NCBI RefSeq assembly: GCF_034702125.1
Contig: NC_085868.1
Span: 46,286,264 to 46,350,263 of the forward strand
Origin: Engraulis encrasicolus
Lineage: Eukaryota; Chordata; Actinopteri; Clupeiformes; Engraulidae
Direction: 5' to 3'
Length of the DNA stretch: 64,000 nucleotides
Part shown: positions 43,919 to 54,559 of the stretch, one piece after another
How positions within the stretch are numbered: position 1 is the stretch's first letter
Layout of the letters: each line of letters starts with the position of its first letter
Program-made: the position numbers and the translations under genes
The notes under the pieces: model-generated
Seen by the model: only the letters and a program-made list of their open reading frames with translations
Told to the model about the DNA's origin: nothing
The model's database searches: none

Positions 43919-44000
43919 GTCAAGTCAAGTCGGCTTTATTGTCCATTTTTTACATGCACTGGTCATACAAAGAATTTAAATTACATTTCTAACTTTACCA
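43919..44000 (-). mobile_element. 3' tail of an L2-like LINE or LINE-dependent SINE
   Basis: On the minus strand it ends TGGACAATAAAGCCGACTTG followed by ACTTGAC repeats, the usual 3' end of fish L2-type elements. It is strongly 5'-truncated, with no coding part. Confidence 0.5.
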
Positions 44001-44494
44001 TGCAGACATAGACATACAGTAGGAAAGTAATGACAAGAAGAAAGAAACTATTGGAACTGTAAATTAACGATGTTGACTTTCTTGAGATTGATGATGTTGA
44101 GTTTCTTAATTAGATGGTGAATCACATTTCAGGCTGTTCAAGATTCAAACTGATACCAGTGATTATCATAACAGTTTTATCACAACAAACAGCAAACTAG
44201 CATGCAGTGTGATACCAAAACCCTGAAAAAATACAACCGTATGCAGTTAATGTGTGCTAAGAAAAACATTGCATTAATTGCAAAATAACGATGGAGTGTG
44301 GGTATTGTCACATGGTTTCCACTGTCAGTTAAAGCAGAGATGTTCCAAAGGGAGTATGAAAAAAATTGGTTAAAGCAGAGAGTGTGGATAAGAGATAAAG
44401 AATCTCTGGCTAAAGGTTTATGGTCAGCTGACATTCTATATCAGTATATCATCTATATATCACAATGCTTCACATACACTGTAGCAGAGCTCTC
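44001..44494. other. Non-coding sequence, nothing recognised
   Basis: AT-rich unique-looking sequence. Confidence 0.3.
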
Positions 44495-44502
44495 CACAAC
44501 AC

Positions 44503-44723
44503 CAGGGCTGGACTGGGGGAGAAATAGGGCCCGGGCACTTTTGGCTTAAAGGGGCGTCTTCTAATTAGAGGCGCAGAACTGACTCACCGGTGGGCCCCGC
44601 TCCCTCATGGGCCCCGATATTTTTTTAAAAGTGCGTTTTTTTACATTTCTGAAAATAGGGGCCCACGAGGGTGCATGGCCCACCGGGAAATGCCCGCTAT
44701 GCCAGATGGCCAGTCCAGCCCTG
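44503..44723. mobile_element. hAT-type MITE, CAGGGCTGGACTGG family
   Basis: Starts CAGGGCTGGACTGGGG and ends GGCCAGTCCAGCCCTG. Flanks CACAACAC and CACACCAC agree at 7 of 8. The central foldback pairs GGGCCCCGATATTTT with AAAATAGGGGCCC. Confidence 0.9.
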
Positions 44724-44930
44724 CACACCACAGATGAAAGAACGCTTTGCTTTTGCGATAAAAGACAGACATGGGCGATCATCACAGGGTGATAGATCTG
44801 AGGCCATGTACCACTCCAGTGACCCCTGCTGTGGCACTGGAGAGGGAACAGAGGAACAGCCTCTCCCACTCTCTCTCTCTCTCTCTGTTTCTCTTTCTCT
44901 CTCCCCAACACACACGCACGAACGCATGCG

Positions 44931-44937
<7 letters not shown>

Positions 44938-44976
<39 letters not shown>
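44938..44976. repeat. (CA)n microsatellite
   Basis: About 19 CA units, preceded by a CT run at 44868-44886. Confidence 0.95.
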
Positions 44977-44977
<1 letters not shown>

Positions 44978-46032
44978 GCCCTTTTGAATGATGTATTGTG
45001 TTTCACCATTTCCAGTTGCTCCACTTCAAAGTTCAGAACAGAACCACTGTATGGATGTGGCAGCACGGCTTTATAAATGTTAATAACTTTCAAGTGTTCT
45101 CCACTTCATACTAACAGGATTCTTCTTTTGCGTCTTCCATCTTCCCTGCATAATTCAATTCCTTTCACCGTCTGACGTGTTCGCTACCAGGGTCCAGCTG
45201 CCGCAGCAGACATTAATAGAGTTTGCTCATACTGTATGCTTTATGTGCATGATTTATTGGGCTTCCTATCATATTTATAAGGACCATCCGTCAGATTTTG
45301 TGAGGCCTGGTAGGCCTACATATTTTCAGGCCTAAAATGCAAACATTGGAATGGTAGTAACGCAAGATGTGTTTGTTCGGAATTAATGTGCCTGAATCAT
45401 CTGTGAACAGCAATCCAAAAAAAATCTTTTAACTTATGTGAGAGAATTTGAGCCTGCATATTAAAGTTGCATAGAAAGCAAACTGAAGCCAGGGCAGCAA
45501 AGACACAGATTTTAAAGAAGACGTAGCGACTTGCAGGAGTGAGAACTAGGCCAAGGCAAACACAGAAGTCAGACAATAACTAATGCATCCAAGTCATAAA
45601 TTCAGTCCCACGTACATCCTATATTTCTATACTGTTCATTATAGGATGTATAGTGGATGTCTACCTACGGTATGTCTTTATGTATCTATACACCCAAATG
45701 ATGTGAATAATAGGAGTAGCAAGGTACTGTCAGTAGTTGAGAAAAACTGCTTCTCATCATGACATGATGGATACATGTATTGTTCATGATGCCATTTGTA
45801 GCTGTGCCTTTGACAGAGTTTCAGGGTGCTTGGTCAGCATCCTGCTCTCAAAATGTGACCTCAGAATCATGATGACTCAAATGGGACATAACTGCCGCAA
45901 TTTTGTGGGGGTTTTTGTTGGAGTTTTGTGGTACACTGAACCCATATTTCCTCATACCAGAAAAACATGGGTTCATGTTAGGCCTCCCATAATGCAAAAT
46001 CACTATTCCTGCATAGTGCATACAAAGTAAAA
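44977..46032. other. Non-coding sequence, nothing recognised
   Basis: The longest frame, about 97 codons near 45737-46030, has no recognisable domain. Confidence 0.3.
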
Positions 46033-46612
46033 CACTGTGTTAATTCAACACTTAGAAAGCACTATGAGACCAAATCAACTGTAGAAGGTGTTAAATCTCT
46101 AAGTGTATATTTAACACTGCATTTTTTTTTGCTGTGTACCCGACTATTTCAGAAACCACATAATCCACATCCACCTCCTGTGCTTTACATTTTAGGCCTA
46201 ACGGTCCTAAACAGACACAACTGTTGTTCGCTTGGCATTCAGCATGGGGCTTTAGAGATACAGAGAATGATGTCGGGAAATGGGGACATCATTTTTTTGT
46301 GAAGGACTAAAGTAACTCATCCGCTCCCTCAGCTTCCTGACAGACGTGAGCACAGGATCGAGTTTGCACCTGTCAGGACTGCCAGCCAACCCATCAGCGT
46401 CTCAATCATCTTCAGAGAGGATGAAAAAAGTTACACCTCTTCCACACGCTGGGCTGCTGGAGATCTGATAGTGGTAGATGCCATGTCAGAGTGGCACTGC
46501 ACAGGAACACAGAACATTCTGGCGTGTTAGTTCAGCACTTGGAGAGTAAAATTTAACACTTGCCATATAGTGTTGGTTCTACTCTCTACGTGTTGAATTA
46601 GCACAGCAAAAT
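46033..46612. mobile_element. Possible CACTA-like MITE
   Basis: CACTGTGTTAATTCAACACT at the left and GTGTTGAATTAGCACAGC at the right are imperfect inverted repeats. Further TTTAACAC and GTGTTAAAT motifs lie subterminally. The exact ends and target duplication are unresolved. Confidence 0.45.
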
Positions 46613-46632
46613 GTACGGCAAAGTAAGCAGAC

Positions 46633-47150
46633 ATTACTACTACTACTATTACTACTACTGCTGCTACTGCTACTACAACTACTACTGCTCCTACTACTAA
46701 ATGCTACTACTGCTACTGCTGCTGTTACTGTTACTACAACTGCTACTGCTACTGATACAACTACTACTAAGCAGACATTACTACTACCAGTGCTTAATTT
46801 GAGGGGGAGCAAGGGGGAGCTAGCTCCGGAACCTCAGAGGAGAGCCCCGGAACCTTGGATGGAACCTCATGGAAAGACATCACAGACCCCCCTCGGGGGG
46901 GAGCCACCCATCCTCTGTTCTCCAGGACCTCCCGCTTGACAAATTAAGCACTGACTACTACTACTACTACTACTACTACTACGACTAACACTACTACTAC
47001 TACTACTACTACTACTACAACTACTACTGCTACTACTACTAAATGCTACTACTGCTACTGCTGCTGTTACTGTTACTACAACTGCTACTGCTACTGATAC
47101 AACTACTACTAAGCAGACATTACTACTACTACTACTACTACTACCAGAGA
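46633..47150. repeat. TAC-rich microsatellite cluster with an internal duplication
   Basis: (TAC)n mixed with TGC units. The 90-base stretch from CTAAATGCTACTACTGC to ACTAAGCAGACATTACTA occurs at about 46697 and again at about 47038. A shorter version is at 49698. Poly-Ser frames here are artefacts. Confidence 0.85.
46788..46953. mobile_element. hAT-type MITE, CAGTGCTT family, in the TAC repeat
   Basis: Starts CAGTGCTTAATTTGAGGG and ends GACAAATTAAGCACTG; 14-bp perfect ends. Flanks are ACTACTAC on both sides, as an 8-bp duplication would give, although the microsatellite makes this less decisive. Confidence 0.85.
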
Positions 47151-47159
47151 CGTTCTTAA

Positions 47160-49345
47160 TGCAGAGACGGCCAACTCGACGTTCCTTCCTGTTTCACTTA
47201 TGACGTCGGCCACGCCCCTTTAGGAGACCTGATAGGAGACTTTTATAATGGGCGCCTATGGGCGAATCTGACTTTTCCACGGATACGACCAATGCCTTAA
47301 TTCATGGGCGGAGCGATGGATTTAAAAATGTTATATCTTGCGAGCCACATGCCTTCTTTACATTCTGAAAATTTAAATGACATCTCAGAATTAATTTTTC
47401 ACAGAGAAAATCGACTTTGTTTGACGCGTGTCCCGTCTAGTGCGAGCCACTGCCATGGAATGCCAAGAATGATTGACAAGCGGTGCAGAATATGCTTTGC
47501 GTGAAAACAGGAGCGGTTGATAAGGAGCCCTGCATTAATTGACGTTTATTTTTGTTATGTTGTTTTGTTGTTACATCGTAGGCCCTAGTTCACGTCTACT
47601 TTGCACGTCTGTTGTGAAATGGGCTAGTAGCCTAATTTCGACAAATTATTAAAAGCTTGATGTTCATTTCTGCACGTTTCCGTTTCAGTGCTGTCCATAA
47701 GTAGCCTGTTTTCGCCGCTCCCCAGTCTGTCCACGGGTTTATAGCCTAAATCTAGTGAGACACAATACCATGACTGCAAATAAATGACAACAGTTGGGTG
47801 GCAAATGCATACGTTAGGCTACTGCTTTATCGACTTCATTCAATAGGCTACTCTTTGCAGCAGTCTGTGTTGCATGACACTTCAGCATCATCTCATCCAG
47901 TCAACTGTTAAACGAAATGCAGGTTGCGCCAGGCAGGGCAAAAGTTAGCAGATGGCTGGTTAACTCGGACATTAGCCTATTCATTTCGCAAATATTGTAG
48001 GCCTATTAGTAGACTAGTTCAGATACACTGCGCTCTTCCCTGTGGTGCGTCTCCAGTTGAATAAAGGTGAGAAAGTGGATCGCACTCGGGTTCTTCTTTT
48101 CTTCTTCTTCTTCTTCTTCTTCTTCTTCTTTTTTTTTTTACATAGCAGCAAGAGTGTAGACAAACGTTTTGGCTGCTGCCTTCGTCAGTGTCTCCACTTC
48201 TGCTGCTATGTAAAAAATAAAAAGATGAAAAGAAGAACCAGAAGTGCGATCCACTTTCTCACCTTCTAAGTTATTCAACTGGAGACGCACCACACGGAAC
48301 AACGCGGTGTATCTGAACTAGGCTATACTACTTCTGCAACTGAGCCTCACCAGCAGCCTCCAATAGGCCTATGTCCTTCGAGACGCTAAGTTAACAGACG
48401 CAAGAGCCAAAACTTTCACCTTCAGCGCAGCAGAAAGAACAAAAATCCTGTACTATCCCGCAAATATTGGATTAAAAACCGTGAATCTTGACATGAGAAA
48501 ATAGAGGATAGGCTCAACGATGCACTAACGAGATGCAGGATACGAGTTTGATAGCTGTAGGTTCTCTCTCGAAATGTTCGAGTTTGGCACTGCATAGCCT
48601 GCGCTCTCTGGATATCCTCGGTTTTTTATCAGGCTATATTGAGCGATTATTGATCCCGTTATGATCCTCTCCTTTCTAAGCACGATATGAACACAAAAAA
48701 ACGTCCGTGTAGTTGTGTAGCACAATAGGCTATATTTCATACGAAGTCATGACCACGATTGCATGAACTTGATTACATTTAATTTAAAATTATACACGAG
48801 GTCATGTATAAACTCAAGCAGCACGTCTTTCAATGTAAATAATTTGGTTGGACATAGGCTACAATTAAAAAATAAATAAAAAAAAAACCCTAAGCCAGCC
48901 ACACAAGTTTTAATCATTGTGCCGTCTTGTCATGTCGTTCAACCTTCTTGCATGAATCAGGTGGCTCTGTCTGCAGGCACTTGATTTTGTTCACAGTGGC
49001 TGTATTTCTCACGTCTATGCCATCTAAAATATCAAAAGCATTTTGATTTAGTGCAGAGACCACGGCAACATAAAGTTATCATATTAAGTTGCCCAGGGCG
49101 GTCGGTTTTGTAAAATAGTGCGTGATGCTGCTGTTAAACGTTGCCTGGCTGTTTCTCTGACCGGAGTTCTCCCAGCGCCAGCGGGGCAAATGAATTTAGG
49201 AAACGTGATTGGTTGATTCTGCGCTGGTGTTCGATGATTGACAGTTTGGCCACGCCTTTTTAGGAGACCAGAAGTACTTGGTTGGTGAAACATTCCATCC
49301 TATTGTTGACGTCACCAGCTGGCTATCTTTTTAGAATAGAGAATC
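47160..49345. other. 2.2-kb block between two TAC repeats, probably partly mobile
   Basis: It is enclosed by TAC microsatellite on both sides. GGCCACGCCCCTTTAGGAGACC near the left and GGCCACGCCTTTTTAGGAGACC near 49247 are direct repeats. I could not match its outer ends. A foldback element at 48012-48325 lies within it. Confidence 0.4.
48012..48325. mobile_element. Foldback element with arms of about 100 bp
   Basis: CTAGTTCAGATACACTGCGC and TGTGGTGCGTCTCCAGTTGA on the left pair with TCAACTGGAGACGCACCACA and GTATCTGAACTAG on the right. The left arm contains a (TTC)n run at 48101-48130. The loop carries a hammerhead-like core on the minus strand (48159-48188). Confidence 0.75.
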
Positions 49346-49351
49346 TTTGCT

Positions 49352-49404
49352 ATTACTACTACTACTACTACGACTAACACTACTACTACTACTACTACTA
49401 CTAC
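49352..49404. repeat. (TAC)n microsatellite
   Basis: About 17 TAC units with one CGACTAACAC interruption also seen at 46981 and 49967. Confidence 0.9.
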
Positions 49405-49657
49405 TTAGCCTGATAAACCAGACTAAATGTGGATGTCTAATTTAGTCTGGCCTCGATGCATAATACATCCGAAGATTGTTGATGAGAACAACCTTCCCTC
49501 AAAACCCTGCCCGCTTTGATTCAAAACACATCTTTGTGTTGTAATTGGTTTGTCAGATTCATGGCATTCTGGCTTCATTGAATCATTATGCGAGGCCAGA
49601 CCCACCCGTAGACAAACATTTTGCCGTCCAGCGGGTGGTGCTGGTTCACCAGGCTAA
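49405..49657. mobile_element. TTAGCCTG-ended MITE in the TAC repeat
   Basis: Starts TTAGCCTGATAAACCAG and ends CTGGTTCACCAGGCTAA. The centre has CTGGCCTCGATGCATAATAC and its partner ATTATGCGAGGCCAG. The microsatellite flanks hide the target duplication. Confidence 0.65.
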
Positions 49658-49755
49658 CTACTACTACTACTACTACAACTACTACTGCTACTACTACTAA
49701 ATGCTACTACTGCTACTGCTACTGCTACAACTACTACTAAGCAGACATTACTACT
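49658..49755. repeat. TAC-rich microsatellite segment
   Basis: Repeats the CTAAATGCTACTACTGCTAC and AAGCAGACATTACTACT sequence of the cluster at 46.6-47.1 kb. Confidence 0.85.
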
Positions 49756-49943
49756 CAGGGGCGTAAAGTATACCCCCGCAGCCCCCGCGAGGCAGGGGGG
49801 CCCATATGAGGATGGGGCCCCACATGGGCCCTTGACTTGAAGAAACAGGCCCCCTCTACATGATATTAGGCCCTCTTTTTTCGTTCGGGGGCCCATTTTT
49901 GGTAGCTTGCAGGGGGGCCTGAAGTACTTGCGTTACGCCAGTG
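49756..49943. mobile_element. hAT-type MITE, CAGGGGCGTAA family
   Basis: Starts CAGGGGCGTAAAGTA and ends TACTTGCGTTACGCCAGTG. Flanks TTACTACT and CAACTACT agree at 6 of 8. The ends resemble the 2-kb element in the 5' LTR. Confidence 0.75.
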
Positions 49944-49971
49944 CAACTACTACTACTACTACTACGACTAA

Positions 49972-50003
<32 letters not shown>

Positions 50004-50056
50004 AGACTAACACTACTACTACTGCTACTGCTACTGCTACTGCTACTACTTCTACG
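49944..50056. repeat. (TAC)n microsatellite
   Basis: Interrupted TAC and TGC units continuing the cluster. Confidence 0.9.
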
Positions 50057-51407
50057 TGTAGATGAGTTCTGTGTCACCACTCTCAACTGTTTGCTGATTG
50101 GCAAAACAGTAAGTGAATCAAGCTAGGAGGCTTTCGCCAAACTATGTACGAAGCCAAAATCTTTGGGTGGAAGTAAATAGGATGGCATCGCCAGGCACTC
50201 CATGTGGTGCCATATTTGCAATGGAGGATACTAACTGGCCGATGATTCCTTGACTGAGTCCATATTATTGTTTAAATGTGGGCAACAGCATCCTCTGTTC
50301 AGGATCACAGATTAGTTAGACGATGATGTGTGATTTAGATGATGCAATACTATTAACAGATATGGGACATTGGAGAGGATACCCAGTTTAATTGAATTCA
50401 GCTTGTCATTTTGTTTCACATAGCCGTAATTAAAATCATTTCATTGCCTTATAATTATAAACAATACCTTACTGTAACAGCCATGATAACATCATTTCTT
50501 GGGGGTGCAGGTGCACAGTTTTGAGGAGGTGAGCTGGTGCACTTGCATTAATGTATTGTCTTCACCCGTTTCCCACCATTCCCGAGACTCTGCTTCAACT
50601 GGAGGGGGGGTGGTTGATGACTGATTGGTATTTCCGCGGCCCTTTGTGGTTGCGGCGAGATCTTTTTTTTCTCAAGTGGCTAAAGAAAGCTGACATTCAA
50701 TTAAAAAGAAATGAGCAAATAAAATCAATGGGATCGCTTACGCTGTGGTGACAAAAGAAGTCAACAAAGGACAACACGATCCTACATCTTAATTAAGAGA
50801 AATAATGAGGACGACACTGGAAAGAAAATCCAATTATCATGCAGAGACCCAGCTGAACCATACGTAGCAATTCTCACATGAATCTATTGGTACACCACAC
50901 AACACAGTATGTTTATGAGAAGTGAATGTGTGTGCATGCTGTACATGCATGATTAGAGCTCAGCTCACTTTGATTTGCATGTTGTTTGTATATGAGGCAT
51001 TACTGGTTGCATTAATTAGTGTAGTTTTTACACACAATGAAGGAATTGCTAGACATGCACTGTATTTTGCTTTAACAAAATGGATGTCTTTCCATGAAAG
51101 ACTTGCTGAAAGCATTTAAGGTGCACATTCAAACTGACATGTAGGTCTCAGCAAATATAGCATGTATGCAGTGACTCAAAAGGGTCAAGGATTGGAAAAG
51201 TAATCGAGAGTGTCAATAAAACGAGAGCTCACTTTGCAAAGAGTGCCCTCCATTCCTGTTATATTTGTAGAGTTTTGCACACTATTGCACACGAGATGTC
51301 TGGGCATTTGTGTTGCTTGAACAATATGGATGACTTGGAAAGGAGGAAAGGCACAGAGTAGAAATAAAAATGGATGAGGGTATGTGATGGGTTGTGCATT
51401 ACCCTGA
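50057..51407. other. Non-coding sequence, possible conserved element near 50660-50880
   Basis: The stretch 50660-50880 is repeat-free and rich in AATTAA and AACAAAG-type motifs. No exons or repeat ends recognised. Confidence 0.25.
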
Positions 51408-51415
51408 TGGCCAGG

Positions 51416-51644
51416 CAGGGCTAGACTGGCCATCTGGCATAGCGGATATTTCCCGGTGGGCCCCGTACCCTCATGGGCCCCTATTTTCAGAAGTTTTTTG
51501 TTAAAAAACGTACATTTCTGAAAATAGGGGCCCACGACACGAGGGTGCAGGGCCCACCGGTGAGTCAGTTATGCGCAGCTAAATATGAGGGGCCCCTTTA
51601 AGCCAAAAGTGCCCGGGCCCTATGTCTCCCCCAGACCAGCCCAG
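51416..51644. mobile_element. hAT-type MITE, CAGGGCTGGACTGG family
   Basis: Starts CAGGGCTAGACTGGCC and ends CCAGACCAGCCCAG, with a perfect 8-bp duplication TGGCCAGG at 51408-51415 and 51645-51652. The duplication includes the first four bases of the next MITE, so this copy inserted into that one. Confidence 0.93.
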
Positions 51645-51648
51645 TGGC

Positions 51649-51808
51649 CAGGGAAGTCGACAAGGAGGGACAAAAGGGGTCAGTTGTCGAAGGCTTAGGG
51701 AGATTAGGGGGGTCCATAATTTGGTCCTCGTTACATTGAATGTATTGAGTGGCGGGGCCCTTTTAGATGTCTTTGTCCTGGGCCCAGCCAAAGTTGTCAG
51801 CGGCCCTG
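51649..51808. mobile_element. hAT-like MITE, CAGGGCCGCTGACA family
   Basis: Starts CAGGGAAGTCGACAAGG and ends GTTGTCAGCGGCCCTG. If the neighbouring MITE is removed, its left flank is CTGATGGC against CTGGTGAC on the right, 6 of 8 alike. Confidence 0.7.
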
Positions 51809-52258
51809 CTGGTGACATCCCACTGCCAACAGAGTTTTTGTGTTTAATTCTGAGGAAGACTGATACTGATGTGATGCTTGTCCTAAAGAAGGAGCACAGG
51901 TGTGTAGAGTCACGGTCGTGTGCCTGACCGATTGAGGATAGCAGTATCTGTCATCAGCAAAAACGCCAACCCTGTTCGACAGGGCAGCCACATCGGACGA
52001 CATTAATTAATTAAATCTTTGTGGGTGACCTCTGATGTTGTAGCTTAATGACAATATTAGCCCCATATTAAGTGGAACACTGAAGAAAGTCCTGACAGGT
52101 CATAGCACTACACAAAGGCACACGCTGACATTTCAGATACAACCCCAGTATCATTCTTGTTTGTTAATAAAAAAATAATCATTTTCCTGCAGGGAAGCAA
52201 TAGATGTTTTTTTTCATAATGTTACCTCATATTGCTTTAGTAGTTAAATAATGTAAGC

Positions 52259-52579
52259 CAAGGGTATTCAATTAAATGTCAACGAGGGTCAGTTGTTGAA
52301 ATTCCTCCAAGTAAAGGGGCCGAGCTATATGTATGTATTGTGGTTGCCGACTGTCAATGAAAAAAATATGGGAAACTTCATTGAAGTGGGGGGTATGGGG
52401 GTCCTCCTCCATAAAGTTTTGCATTTCTTAGATGTAATTTCCTGCATTGTAACGTCCCGTGTCCCGTTTAAGCTTGATACAGAACTCAACAATTCTGTAT
52501 TTTAAGGGGCTTGTGGGGGGCCAGAACCTTGCTGTCCAAGGGCCGCATCTTCCCCAGGGCCGCCATTTGAACAGCCCTG
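52259..52579. mobile_element. hAT-type MITE, about 320 bp
   Basis: Starts CAAGGGTATTCAATTAAATG and ends CCATTTGAACAGCCCTG. Flanks ATGTAAGC and GTGTAAGC agree at 7 of 8. The inverted ends are diverged. Confidence 0.75.
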
Positions 52580-52587
52580 GTGTAAGC

Positions 52588-53858
52588 TATAGTGTTCATG
52601 CAGCAGGACCTCTCTATGTCTCAGGACGTTGGGAAAACACTCTCAACAGAAATCAGTGCCGCTCTCACTTAGTAATGAAGAATCAGTTCACAAGTCCACA
52701 GGCACCTAATTATAGCTAAGAGGTATCCACTCGAGCTGAAAGAGGTGAACTGATTTCTTAAAGGGCAAATCTTTCACCACCCCTGTCAGTGGGAAATCAA
52801 GAAAGCATATCCTTTTGATGGCATGCAATAAATTCTTGTTTGAAAGTGCATGTGGGGTGCATGCATACATGAGCAGGCGACACCAGCTCAATACGTAGTT
52901 GTGTCATGGAAGATACTTTTTATTCAGGAGGTGAGGGGCATCCATTCACAGTCTACACATCTGCCTGTTTTTAGTGTATGGCGCCCATATAGTACCGTAA
53001 ATGCAGTAGCCTAATAATTGTCTGATACAGGTATTAGTGGAAATGGCATAAAATATCATACAGTATACCGATATCACAGAGCGATATCACCAAAGCATGA
53101 GAGCTGACAGCAAGAGCTAGTTCGCAGTCATCTGTTATGTAGGCTACTTATTTTTGTTTTCTTAACAGTGTCAAATTGCGTTTGAGGAAATTATCATTTT
53201 AATATCTTCAAGGCTTAAGGGTTTTAGCTATTTGTTATTTAATTACTGTCCTGTGAACACAAGCGAGATGACAGAGGGGTTACATGTAAATAGAAAATAA
53301 GGCATCAATAACCTGACAAGAGAATACCAATGTCATGCAGTCATCCAGTATTTATTTAGCATGATACAATATAACATCATATAATATAATATGATATAGG
53401 CCTATGTTTATTTAACATAACCTACCGTATTTCACTGTCTGTCTTTCATCTGATTTTATATTTGTATAATATGCACATATCTCTGTAAATATATCACTAT
53501 TCCCTTCCAAAAATTCTGTAGTCTTCTGTAGCATGTCTAAATTTATTACGCATGACATTTGCCAGATGTTGTGGAAAATTCCTATTTGGTATTCTAAAGA
53601 CTATCACAACCGTAATGCACAACAAGAAGTATGAGATATGACTGTAAAACACCATGTTTCATTCCCATGTGTATGAGTGGAGGTACAAAACACTTGCAGG
53701 AGGAGAGAAGTGCCACACACTCTCGAGTTAAATAAACAAGTTTTTAATGTGACAACGTTTCGGCCCGTCGGCCTTCCTCAGGTCACGTCATCCCAATGTG
53801 TAGCCATAGCTCAGTTACCTACAAATAAACAAGCTTGCCAGCAGGAGAATACTGCAAC
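52588..53858. other. Non-coding sequence with an element tail near 53690-53790
   Basis: AT-rich. At 53751-53781 (minus strand) lies another hammerhead-like core next to TTAAATAAACAAG, a recurrent tail. No exons recognised. Confidence 0.3.
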
Positions 53859-54118
53859 CAGAGGCGGACTTTCTATTGCCTGGAGCCCCAACCAAATCTG
53901 GTTCCCCAACTCATAGCAGTCATGGTAAATGCACTAAAAAGGAGGCTTGATCTCAATTTGTCCCTTATGTAAAGCAATTGAAGATAGAGGCCTATATGAG
54001 ATAAATCACTAAAAAACCAAACACACCGAAACACAGAATGCTATGTCTGTATGATGACTTTTGAGGGGCCCATATTTATAATTCACCTAAGGCCCCAAAA
54101 TGGCTAGATCCGCCCCTA
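53859..54118. mobile_element. hAT-type MITE, CAGAGGCGGAC family
   Basis: Starts CAGAGGCGGACTTTC and ends AGATCCGCCCCTA. Flanks ACTGCAAC and ACTGTAAC agree at 7 of 8. Confidence 0.85.
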
Positions 54119-54476
54119 ACTGTAACACGACTTAAGTTTTCAGTAAAGGCAAGAGAGAGGATGGGGAGGAGATTAAGGAGACAGACCTGCGTCTATGATT
54201 TCATGAAACAACCCAGTGTATTTACCTTGCATTAACAGGGAAGGCGTAGGGGAGAGTGGGAGAAAGAAAGGCACACACACACACCAAGGTCAGAGGAGCT
54301 TTATGGCCAGTGTCAACAGGAAGTGCATGATAAACAAAAGGATTATGGGATAGCTAGCGGCCCCTTCCAGACAAATGGAAGCAGCTGGCCGTGCTGCCCT
54401 GCAGAATGACCTTGAGGAACTGTCAACAGACGATACACATCAGTCAAACAGACACACGCATGCATTTTTGCACGCA

Positions 54477-54556
54477 CAGACAGACAGACAGATAGACAGA
54501 CAGACTGACAGACAGGAAGACAGACCGACAGACAGACTGAGAGACAGACAGGCGGA
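54477..54556. repeat. (ACAG)n imperfect microsatellite
   Basis: Interrupted CAGA tetranucleotide units. Confidence 0.85.
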
Positions 54557-54559
54557 CAC

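Noticed and set aside
45737..46030. 97-codon open frame as a host exon
   Set aside because: No recognisable domain, no clear splice or codon signal, and composition like the flanks.
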